Virus record (IMG/VR): IMGVR_UViG_3300029309_000418
Coordinates: 1 to 20,817 of that record
From: a virus
Length of the DNA: 20,817 nt
Reading direction: 5' to 3' (one strand)
Positions 14,819-20,817 of the stretch are shown one piece after another. Below the pieces are notes generated by a model. That model was given only the letters and a program-made list of their open reading frames with translations, had not been told where the DNA came from and did not search any database. How positions within the stretch are numbered: position 1 is the stretch's first letter; each line of letters opens with the position of its first letter. Made by a program: the position numbers and the translations under genes.

Positions 14819-15223
14819 ATGAGTATGGAACTAATAGCAATGCTTGGTGGTGGCTTGAGTGGCTTCGTTATGAAGATGCTTGCTGCCCAAGCACAATCAC
14901 AAACTCGTCTCCTTGAGATGCAGTTGGCTAAACAGAAAGCAGCTGATGAGTCAGCACAACAAGCTTCAGGGCGAGGCGGTGTATGGGTTAGACGCGTGTT
15001 TGTAGCTAGCATATTGTTTGCTGTTATCTTAGCTCCATTTATTCTATCACTTTTAAACACTCCTGTTACTATTGAGAAGGAAGCATCTAAAGGGTTGCTT
15101 GGTTTCTTAGGTATAGGAGGAAGAGGATGGGACTCTCTAGAAGGATTTGTTATTCTTCCAGAAGTTCGCCAATCAATGCTTGCCATTGTAGGATTCTACT
15201 TTGGCTCATCCCAAGTAAAATGA
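14819..15223 (+). CDS. Membrane protein, 3TM-holin-like
   Basis: 134 residues, 2 bases after the scaffold stop. A clear transmembrane helix spans about residues 56-79 (VWVRRVFVASILFAVILAPF). An amphipathic or weakly hydrophobic stretch lies at the N-terminus (MELIAMLGGGLSGFVMKML), and a second hydrophobic segment at the C-terminus ends MLAIVGFYFGSS. The GFYFGS ending and overall layout match what I know of the 3TM_holin family seen in marine phages and gene transfer agents. It would permeabilise the inner membrane and time lysis. Position between scaffold and capsid is unlike T7, whose holin is gp17.5. Two in-frame ATGs (14819, 14825) are possible, the kind of dual start known from lambda holin/antiholin. 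Confidence 0.65.
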   Translation: MSMELIAMLGGGLSGFVMKMLAAQAQSQTRLLEMQLAKQKAADESAQQASGRGGVWVRRVFVASILFAVILAPFILSLLNTPVTIEKEASKGLLGFLGIGGRGWDSLEGFVILPEVRQSMLAIVGFYFGSSQVK

Positions 15224-15227
15224 TTTT

Positions 15228-15383
15228 ATGGAATTGGTATTACAAATCGCTACGGCAGCGACACCAATACTAATCGGATTTATTACGCTAGTTATCATAC
15301 TATCTAAGATGCACTACAGCATCGAGGTACTGAAGGAGAAGGTAAAGATACTCTTCGACTTTCATAACAAGCATAAGAAATAA
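15228..15383 (+). CDS. 51-residue single-pass membrane protein (possible antiholin or holin partner)
   Basis: Short gene 4 bases after the holin-like gene: ATG at 15228, stop TAA at 15381. Residues about 4-24 are a strong transmembrane helix (VLQIATAATPILIGFITLVI), followed by a short basic cytoplasmic tail ending NKHKK. No Shine-Dalgarno is obvious, so translation may depend on coupling to the upstream gene. Adjacent small membrane proteins often modulate holins or act as spanins; it has no lipobox Cys, which argues against an outer-membrane spanin subunit. A role in lysis is inferred from the neighbour only. Confidence 0.55.
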   Translation: MELVLQIATAATPILIGFITLVIILSKMHYSIEVLKEKVKILFDFHNKHKK

Positions 15384-15523
15384 TTTCTACTCTAAGTTTA
15401 AAGTAACGACTGAGCCTGATACGTCAGACAACTCACTGATCGTAAAATATACACGGACTGAAAGACCACAAAACTAACGAGGACGTTGTGTCCTCACTAA
15501 CTAACCAAACAAAAGGAAATACT
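15384..15523 (+). promoter_or_regulatory. Leader region of the major capsid gene, with hairpin
   Basis: 140 gene-free bases, the largest gap in the window, directly before the capsid gene where T7 has its strongest promoter (phi10). A phage-polymerase promoter is therefore expected here, but I cannot define its consensus from this window. A 6-bp hairpin, GAGGAC-GTTGT-GTCCTC (15479-15495), lies in the leader and could be a processing or mRNA-stabilising element. AAAGGAA at 15513-15519 is the ribosome binding site. Confidence 0.45.
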
Positions 15524-16561
15524 ATGGCTAACGGAGACTTCTCCCCAACCCGTAGTGGCTTAATCCAAGGGGGTTCTGACAATGATGCTCTCTTTCTCAA
15601 GGTGTTCAGTGGTGAAATTCTCACCAGCTATGCTGAACATAATGTGATGAAAGACCTTCACCTTGTCCGTACAATTAGTTCTGGCAAGTCTGCACAGTTC
15701 CCCGTTTCGGGTATCGCCACCGCGAAATATCACACTGTAGGCGAAAATATCGTCGAGTCGTCAACTGGATACCTATCCAACATTGGCATGAACGAGAAGA
15801 TCATCACTATTGATGACGTTCTTGTTTCTTCGACATTCATCGCAAACATTGATGAACTCAAAAAGCATTATGACGTTCGCAGCATCTACGCTGCTGAACT
15901 TGGTAAGGCTCTAGCAAAACGTTTCGACATCGCAACGATGAAGACTCTCTATGCTGCTTCACAAGACAGTGCTAACCTCAGCAACACCGCTGCTGGTACA
16001 AGCATCACTGGTGCTACTACCAACACAGCTGCTGGCATCATTGATGCTCTATATGCTGTTGCTGAATCACTCGACAAGAACGATGCTCCAGATGAAGGTC
16101 GCTTTGCGATCCTTGCTCCAGCTACTTACTACAAGTTGCTAACATCTGACAACGTTGCTATCAACAAGGACACTGGTTCTGGCGGTAACGTCAATGCTGG
16201 TACTGTTGCAAGCGTTGCTGGTATCCGTCTTGTAAAGAGCAACCACCTTGTTGACATCGCTGAACTAGGCGATGACTCAGCAGTAACTACTGGTGATGGC
16301 TCGTCTAACAATGATGTGTTCGGTGCTAATGGTGCTGGTTACAACGGAGACTTCTCTGCGTTGACAACTGGTTCTGGTGCTACTCTTGAGTATGGTATCC
16401 TTGCTGGATGTAAGGAAGCTATCGGTACGGTCAAACTTCTTGATCTTGCTACTGAGAGCGAGTACCAAATCGAGCGTCAAGGTACATTGTTCGTTGCTAA
16501 GTACGCAATGGGTCACGGAGTTCTCCGTCCTGAGTGTGCTGTTGCAGTGAAACCTGCTTAA
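15524..16561 (+). CDS. Major capsid protein (T7 gp10 homologue)
   Basis: 345 residues, the same length as T7 gp10A, from ATG 15524 behind a good AAAGGAA site (a GTG at 15488 in the same frame lies inside the leader hairpin and is not the start). The HK97-fold coat protein is recognised by its N-terminal pattern: DNDALFLKVFSGEILTSYA (T7 ...KLALFLKVFGGEVLTAFA), TISSGKSAQFPVSG and YHTVGENI, which line up with T7 almost continuously. The rest shows the usual coat segments (LAKRFDIATM and RFAILAPATYYKLL). The C-terminus ends ...CAVAVKPA. It follows its own leader and is followed by a strong terminator, so it can be transcribed at high level separately. No decoration or frameshifted long form (T7 gp10B) is visible. 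Confidence 0.97.
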   Translation: MANGDFSPTRSGLIQGGSDNDALFLKVFSGEILTSYAEHNVMKDLHLVRTISSGKSAQFPVSGIATAKYHTVGENIVESSTGYLSNIGMNEKIITIDDVLVSSTFIANIDELKKHYDVRSIYAAELGKALAKRFDIATMKTLYAASQDSANLSNTAAGTSITGATTNTAAGIIDALYAVAESLDKNDAPDEGRFAILAPATYYKLLTSDNVAINKDTGSGGNVNAGTVASVAGIRLVKSNHLVDIAELGDDSAVTTGDGSSNNDVFGANGAGYNGDFSALTTGSGATLEYGILAGCKEAIGTVKLLDLATESEYQIERQGTLFVAKYAMGHGVLRPECAVAVKPA

Positions 16562-16573
16562 CAATTATTCAAG

Positions 16574-16603
16574 CCCTGCCCCCATTTGGGGGTGGGGTTT
16601 TTT
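16574..16603 (+). terminator. Strong intrinsic terminator after the capsid gene
   Basis: Stem CCCTGCCCCC (16574-16583), loop ATTT and arm GGGGGTGGGG (16588-16597) pair over 10 positions, two of them G-U wobbles, and are followed by six T (16598-16603). It lies 12 bases after the capsid stop, the position of T-phi in T7, and would partly separate capsid expression from the tail genes. Confidence 0.92.
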
Positions 16604-16609
16604 ATTACA

Positions 16610-16852
16610 ATGGCAAAAAGAAAAGGGCTTAGTCTAAGAAAGGAACACAAATCCAAAACAGGTGGTCTCAGTAAAAAAGGAAGAGACTACTACAACAGGA
16701 AGACAGGTTCCAATCTTAAAGCTCCTCAACCGCAAGGCGGTGCGAGAAAGCGTTCGTTCTGTGCGAGAATGAGTGGTGTCAAAGGACCCATGAAAGACTC
16801 CAAGGGCAGACCAACTCGTAAAGCTTTAGCATTAAGAAAGTGGAAGTGTTAA
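16610..16852 (+). CDS. Small highly basic protein with conserved Cys ends (DUF6321-like)
   Basis: 80 residues from ATG 16610, just after the terminator's T tract; an upstream TTG in the same frame lies inside the terminator hairpin and is not a start. It is rich in Lys and Arg (KRKGLSLRKEHKSKTGG), with a central GGARKRSFCARMSGV and a C-terminal block PMKDSKGRPTRKALALRKWKC, so Cys residues occur at about position 51 and at the end. I associate this block with a phage family I recall as DUF6321. Strong positive charge suggests nucleic-acid binding, or an internal or head protein. It has no T7 homologue here. It heads a run of three tiny genes before tail tube A. Confidence 0.75.
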   Translation: MAKRKGLSLRKEHKSKTGGLSKKGRDYYNRKTGSNLKAPQPQGGARKRSFCARMSGVKGPMKDSKGRPTRKALALRKWKC

Positions 16853-16854
16853 CT

Positions 16855-16929
16855 ATGAAAAAATGTACCTGCGGTAACTCTAAATCAAAACCATCGTGTG
16901 ATGGTTCGCACAAGCAAAAGGAAAAATAA
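16855..16929 (+). CDS. 24-residue CDGSH-type iron-sulfur micropeptide
   Basis: ATG at 16855, stop TAA 16927-16929, with GGAAG 8 bases upstream (16842-16846). The product is MKKCTCGNSKSKP followed by SCDGSHKQKEK. It satisfies the complete CDGSH pattern, C-x-C-x2-(S/T)-x3-P-x-C-D-G-(S/A/T)-H: Cys4, Cys6, Ser9, Pro13, Cys15, Asp16, Gly17, Ser18, His19. In mitoNEET-type proteins these three Cys and one His bind a redox-active [2Fe-2S] cluster. At 24 residues it is essentially only the cluster-binding loop. It lies between two basic small genes and is far below normal gene-calling length. Whether it is made and binds a cluster is untested. Confidence 0.72.
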   Translation: MKKCTCGNSKSKPSCDGSHKQKEK

Positions 16930-16931
16930 AA

Positions 16932-17063
16932 ATGAGTTTATACGAAAATATTAATCGTAGACGTAAGCTTGGAATCAGTCGTCCCAAGAGCAAGTCAACT
17001 ATAAGCAAGAAGTCTTACAGCAATATGAAAAAAGGCTTCCCTAAAAAGAAGAAAGGTAAGTAA
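16932..17063 (+). CDS. 43-residue highly basic protein
   Basis: ATG at 16932, preceded by AAGGA with 9 bases spacing; the TAA stop overlaps the tail tube A start (TAATG at 17061-17065). The product begins MSLYENINRRRKLGISRPKS and ends FPKKKKGK, with almost no acidic residues after the first few. The motif SLYENINRRRK with a basic C-terminus recurs, in my memory, in small proteins next to gp11 in marine T7-like phages. No function is known. DNA binding or internal-head localisation would fit the charge. Translational coupling to gp11 is likely. Confidence 0.68.
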   Translation: MSLYENINRRRKLGISRPKSKSTISKKSYSNMKKGFPKKKKGK

Positions 17064-17647
17064 TGGCAACGTTAACTTCTCAACTAGAATCCGTTAATGT
17101 GATGCTAGGGCATATAGGTGAAGCACCTATTAATACACTTACGGGTTCGTTACCTGTCAGCGCAACAACTGCTCTATCTACTTTGAATGAAGTAAGTAAA
17201 GAGATTCAATCAGAGGGCTGGCATTTTAACTCTGAGAAGGACGTTACATTATCTCCTGTTGATGGAACTATTACGGTTCCAACAAACGCAGTCCAAGTAG
17301 ATGCTGAGGACAAGACAATAGACTTAGTACAAAGAGGATCATCCCTATTTGATAGAGCTAACAACACATCTACTTTTGAAAAGAGTGTTAAGGTAAACCT
17401 AATACGGTTACTTGATTGGGACTCTTTACCAGAAGAAGCTCGTAGATATATTACGCTACGTGCTTCTAGAATTTTCCAAGGACGTACAGTAGGATCACGA
17501 GAGCTTGAAGCACTGATAGCTCGTGATGAATACCAAGCACGATCTCGTCTTGAAGAGTCTGACTATGGAAGCTCTGATAGAACTATATTTGACAACTACG
17601 ATGCAGCCACAAGAATTGGTGTGAATCGTAATTACGATATTTCATAA
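17063..17647 (+). CDS. Tail tubular protein A (T7 gp11 homologue)
   Basis: 194 residues, almost exactly T7 gp11 length (196). It forms the adaptor/gatekeeper ring between portal and nozzle. Characteristic segments are SVNVMLGHIGEAPINTLTG near the N-terminus, EIQSEGWHFNSEKDVTL, and YITLRASRIFQGRTVGS with the EARRYITLRA helix. The start overlaps the preceding micro-gene stop (TAATG) and its stop overlaps the start of tail tube B (ATAATG), so 11 and 12 are coupled. No unusual feature. Confidence 0.95.
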   Translation: MATLTSQLESVNVMLGHIGEAPINTLTGSLPVSATTALSTLNEVSKEIQSEGWHFNSEKDVTLSPVDGTITVPTNAVQVDAEDKTIDLVQRGSSLFDRANNTSTFEKSVKVNLIRLLDWDSLPEEARRYITLRASRIFQGRTVGSRELEALIARDEYQARSRLEESDYGSSDRTIFDNYDAATRIGVNRNYDIS

Positions 17648-20571
17648 TGGCTTTAATTAATACTCCTGTCCCTAACCTTATCCAAGGTGTATCTCAACAA
17701 CCAGACGCATCACGCTTTGCTGGTCAATGTGATGAGCAGGAAAACGCTCTTAGCTCTGTTGCAGATGGACTAAAGAAACGTCCTAATACTAGGCACGTTG
17801 GTAAGTTGCTTTCGACTGCTATAGACAGTAATAGCTTCGTTCACTTCATCAATAGAAGTGGAACTGAGAAGTATGTGATTATTCACGATGGCACATACCT
17901 GTGTGCATACAGTTTGATTGATGGCTCTGAGCAACCTATAACTGTCAATGGCGTTGAATATCTAAGCACAAATTCTAATGGCAAGTATCCCATAAGCGGA
18001 ACTTACCTTGCCTCTGACACGGCTCGTGCGTCTCTCAAGGCTCTTACGATTGCAGACAGCACATTCCTACTAAATACAGACCAAGCTGTAGGATTAGGCA
18101 CAGATAAATCTCCAGCCGTTGCAAAGGAAGCCCTCTTATTCATTAAACAAGGGGACTATAAAAAGAAGTATGGATTTAAAACAACAGTAACCGCCTCCGC
18201 TAATTCAGGATTACCTGCAAGTATTTTCTTTCAAGACACTACTAGTGGGTCATTCTACAACCGCAGAAAACATATAAATGTAATGACTGTTCCCAGTGGA
18301 GGAACGGGGTCTGGTTTTGCGGTAAATGATATTGTAGATGTTCCTCTCCCTACTAGCGGAACGCGAGAAACCTCAGACGATGACGGGAACGACTATGTCC
18401 GTAATGTAACCCTGTTCCTTTTTACACAGCCGACCTTTAGAGTAACTTCAGTAGGCTCCAACGGGGAAATAACTGGCGCAAGTATAGAAAATGCAGGTAA
18501 TTATTTTTATGCAACAAACTCTACTACTACCAAAAGGTTTGGACTTGCTAACGTGCTTGGAGCCGCAGAAGAAAGTAGCACCTATAATGGCACAGAGACA
18601 CTAACTATTGCTAGCACAAACAGCACCCCTGTTACAACAGGTAGCACAACCAATAGTGTGACATTAACAAAGGTATTTCAAAGCGGAGATAGCTCAGGCA
18701 CTGGTGCATCGGCAAATACTAATACATCAACTATCCTTGCAGGTGTTGGTGACATACAAAACACTTCTGGTGACCATCAGGGAACATCAGATGACATAGA
18801 ACTTTATTTTGAAACAACAGACCACACTGAGTCCAATTTGCTTGTCTTATCCGTTAAAGAAACAGGCGGTGTCATAGCCGCAGAAGACTTCACAATAAGT
18901 CCTGTAGATGATTTGGCTGGAGAAGGTATAGGCGTAATCTACAAGGAAGTAAATTCTATAACTGACTTACCAGTCGTCGCTAAAAATGGCTTTGAAGTAA
19001 AAGTAGCAGGTGACGCTGAACTTAACCAAGATGACTATTACGTGCGCTTTGAAACAACAGGCGGTGAAGACGTTGGACAAGGCTCTTGGGTAGAGTGCGT
19101 AGCTCCAGACCTGCGTTTAGGCTATAACGCTAACACACTTCCTATGGAGCTTATAAGTGACGGCACTGGCTTCACGCTCCGCACAATGAAGTTTGCTGAC
19201 CGAGTTGCTGGTGACGACGACTCAAACCCTCTCGCGTCCTTTGTGGCTCAAAGAATAGATAACTTATTCTTCTTTAAGAACCGACTTGGTTTCCTTACTG
19301 GAGAGAATGTCGTAATGTCTGAAAGTGGTCTAGGAGTCTTAGACACAACTGGACAACTTAATTTCAACTTTGGTCGCACCACAGTAACCACACTTCTAGA
19401 CTCTGACCCTATTGATGTATCGGTAGCCAGCAGTCGAGTGACTAATCTAAAGTCGGCTAAAGGCTTCCAAGAAAACCTTATATTATTCTCTGAGAACGGA
19501 CAATTTGTTCTTAAGGGTGGAGATGTTCTTACACCTAAGACAGTCAGCATCACGCCTGTTACTAACTTCAGCTTTGAAGACCAAGTAGACCCTCTGCCTC
19601 TAGGTTCGTATATCTACTTCCCATTTACCCGTGGTAACTTTACAGGTCTCCGTGAGTTCACTGTAAATGCCTCTACGGATGTCTATGACTCTGTAGAAGT
19701 CACTGAACACGTTCCTGCATACATCCCTAAGAACATTATCGACATGGCAGGGAGTAGCTCAGAGGACATAATTGCGTTACTCAGTGGGGACGAAAAAGGT
19801 TCACTATACATCTACAATTACTTCTGGAACAACAACCAGAAAGTACTCAGTGCTTGGTCTAAGTTTACCTTCACTGGTGAGATAAGAGGTATTGAGTTCA
19901 TTGAGTCTACTCTCTCCTTAGTTATCGTAGATGCCGCTTCAACTGAAACTAATCTCGTTGAGATGCCTCTAGAGTCTGGTCTTAAGGATGCCTCTGGTTT
20001 TGTTACTCACCTTGATATGCGAGTCGCTAAGACTGTTGCTGATGGCGCAAACACAATCGACTTAAGTAGCGACTACACACCAGCAGACAACTCTGTAGAG
20101 GTTTACACAACGGATGGTCTCAAGCTTAATGCTACAAACACAGGAGCTACTGTTAATCTTACACAAGCGGTGACAGAAGATACAAACGTATTCGTAGGCA
20201 TTCCCTACACCATGAAGTACACCTTCTCTGAACAACTCTTCAAAGCTAAGGCAGGGCAAGGAAGCAGTCCTTCTAATGCTGCCAAACTATTGATACGTAA
20301 CGGTTCAATCTACTTTGACAAGACGGCTCACTTCAAGGTTAAGGTTACTCCTAAGTTACGTGATACCTATGAAAATGTCTTTACACCTAATGTTATTGGT
20401 TCCTCATCAATAGGAACCTTGCAATTAGATAGTGGTTTCTTCAGGTTTCCTGTTTTCACTAAGGCACAAGATACAACTATTACTATTGAGAACGACAGCG
20501 CACTTCCAAGTAACTTACAAAGTGCCGAGTTTGAATCATTCCTACACTCTAGATCATCTAGGTATGCGTAA
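17647..20571 (+). CDS. Tail tubular protein B / nozzle (T7 gp12 homologue), enlarged
   Basis: 974 residues against 794 in T7. The N-terminus (MALINTPVPNLIQGVSQQPDASRFAGQCDEQENAL) is the diagnostic gp12 start, and the C-terminal half carries typical blocks such as VAQRIDNLFFFKNRLGFLTGENVVMSESG, NLILFSENGQFVLKGGDVLTPKTV and YIPKNIIDMAGSS. It forms the hexameric nozzle at the tail tip, which in related phages touches the cell surface. The extra length sits mainly around residues 185-435 (about 18200-18950), Ser/Thr/Asn-rich with a GGTGSGFAVNDI motif at about 218-229. This region probably forms external beta domains. Coupled to gp11 by a stop-start overlap, and its own stop is overlapped by the next gene. 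Confidence 0.95.
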   Translation: MALINTPVPNLIQGVSQQPDASRFAGQCDEQENALSSVADGLKKRPNTRHVGKLLSTAIDSNSFVHFINRSGTEKYVIIHDGTYLCAYSLIDGSEQPITVNGVEYLSTNSNGKYPISGTYLASDTARASLKALTIADSTFLLNTDQAVGLGTDKSPAVAKEALLFIKQGDYKKKYGFKTTVTASANSGLPASIFFQDTTSGSFYNRRKHINVMTVPSGGTGSGFAVNDIVDVPLPTSGTRETSDDDGNDYVRNVTLFLFTQPTFRVTSVGSNGEITGASIENAGNYFYATNSTTTKRFGLANVLGAAEESSTYNGTETLTIASTNSTPVTTGSTTNSVTLTKVFQSGDSSGTGASANTNTSTILAGVGDIQNTSGDHQGTSDDIELYFETTDHTESNLLVLSVKETGGVIAAEDFTISPVDDLAGEGIGVIYKEVNSITDLPVVAKNGFEVKVAGDAELNQDDYYVRFETTGGEDVGQGSWVECVAPDLRLGYNANTLPMELISDGTGFTLRTMKFADRVAGDDDSNPLASFVAQRIDNLFFFKNRLGFLTGENVVMSESGLGVLDTTGQLNFNFGRTTVTTLLDSDPIDVSVASSRVTNLKSAKGFQENLILFSENGQFVLKGGDVLTPKTVSITPVTNFSFEDQVDPLPLGSYIYFPFTRGNFTGLREFTVNASTDVYDSVEVTEHVPAYIPKNIIDMAGSSSEDIIALLSGDEKGSLYIYNYFWNNNQKVLSAWSKFTFTGEIRGIEFIESTLSLVIVDAASTETNLVEMPLESGLKDASGFVTHLDMRVAKTVADGANTIDLSSDYTPADNSVEVYTTDGLKLNATNTGATVNLTQAVTEDTNVFVGIPYTMKYTFSEQLFKAKAGQGSSPSNAAKLLIRNGSIYFDKTAHFKVKVTPKLRDTYENVFTPNVIGSSSIGTLQLDSGFFRFPVFTKAQDTTITIENDSALPSNLQSAEFESFLHSRSSRYA

Positions 20572-20817
20572 GAAAATATATCAGCAAGGTAAGATTTATA
20601 TGTGTGAGTCCATCGAGGACGACATAGAACACATCTATCCGTTCATGCGACAGGTAGATAAGATTGAGTGTGAGTGTATGGGCTTCACTCCGAAGGAAGC
20701 TCTAGAGGTAGCTCTAGGTGCCGACACCGTGACCTACACTGTGTTCGATCCGTATGATGTTCCGTTCTGTATGTTTGGAACTGGTCCTCTGAACTATGAA
20801 GGTGATGGGTATATATG
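20564..20817 (+). CDS. gp13-like (GNAT/DUF2833-type) internal virion protein, 3' end cut by window edge
   Basis: ATG at 20564 overlaps the nozzle stop, and the frame stays open to the window end (84 complete codons). The visible part begins MRKKIYQQGKIYMCES, continues DDIEHIYPFMRQVDKIECECMG, then EALEVALGADTVTYTVFD and DVPFCMFGTGPLNYEGDG. In T7-like phages gp13 follows gp12 directly and has the same plan: an opening helix, an ACCTLW-like short strand and a YDxxxPxAMFG-type hairpin from the acetyltransferase-like fold. T7 gp13 is needed for virion maturation. The assignment rests on synteny and this pattern; the C-terminal half is not seen. Confidence 0.8.
   Translation, partial: MRKKIYQQGKIYMCESIEDDIEHIYPFMRQVDKIECECMGFTPKEALEVALGADTVTYTVFDPYDVPFCMFGTGPLNYEGDGYI

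Noticed and set aside
14734-15186. Minus-strand frame of 150 codons opposite scaffold and holin-like genes
   Set aside because: Antisense shadow of coding sequence, Pro/Ser/Cys-rich without motif; the whole region is transcribed in the + direction.
15488-15523. GTG start 36 bases upstream of the capsid ATG
   Set aside because: It lies in the leader hairpin, while ATG 15524 has AAAGGAA at proper spacing and gives the T7 gp10A length of 345.
16586-16609. TTG start for the 80-residue basic protein inside the terminator
   Set aside because: It is in the terminator loop and arm; ATG 16610 gives the natural start MAKRKG.
1-20817. CRISPR array, insertion sequence or transposon
   Set aside because: No regularly spaced repeats, no transposase motifs and no long terminal inverted repeats were found by reading.

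Overview
The window is a contiguous part of a temperate T7-like podovirus (Autographiviridae-type) genome, about half of a typical genome of this kind. Every supported gene is on the + strand, genes are packed with 1-20 base overlaps or very short gaps, and the order follows T7: RNA polymerase (gp1), ssDNA-binding protein (gp2.5), endonuclease I (gp3), primase-helicase (gp4), DNA polymerase (gp5), exonuclease (gp6), gp7.3-like protein, portal (gp8), scaffold (gp9), major capsid (gp10), tail tubes A and B (gp11, gp12) and the start of a gp13-like protein. The integrase, the tRNA-Leu and several small marine-phage-type proteins recall the integrase-bearing podoviruses of marine bacteria (cyanophage P-SSP7 and the pelagiphages are the published parallels). 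The host cannot be named from this sequence.

Region 1 (1-1255) is the lysogeny region. It holds a tyrosine recombinase cut by the left edge, a 64-residue coiled-coil protein, a complete tRNA-Leu(CAA) gene with encoded CCA, and a 100-base spacer with repeated heptamers that look like recombinase or regulator sites. The tRNA is the obvious attachment-site candidate.

Region 2 (1256-9975) is transcription and replication: single-subunit RNA polymerase, SSB, Holliday-junction resolvase, primase-helicase, a lysozyme-like lysin nested into the end of the helicase gene with two plausible starts (exported and cytoplasmic), family A DNA polymerase, a PD-(D/E)XK-like nuclease candidate, a FEN-type 5' exonuclease, and a small nucleotide pyrophosphohydrolase-like protein. 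SSB and helicase both end in an acidic tail with a terminal Phe, the T7 feature used to dock on the DNA polymerase.

Region 3 (9972-12466) has two small conserved-looking unknowns, a poly-proline gp7.3-like protein, a large lectin-like protein with an apparent inserted domain, and a small acidic protein.

Region 4 (12474-20817) is morphogenesis. Between scaffold and capsid lie a 3TM-holin-like membrane protein and an uncalled 51-residue single-pass membrane protein. The capsid gene has a 140-base leader with a hairpin and is followed by a strong intrinsic terminator in the position of T7 T-phi. Between that terminator and tail tube A are three tiny genes: an 80-residue basic protein, a 24-residue peptide that matches the full CDGSH iron-sulfur signature, and a 43-residue basic protein. 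The CDGSH micropeptide is the most surprising item. Tail tube B is enlarged by a variable region that shares a short module with the lectin-like protein.
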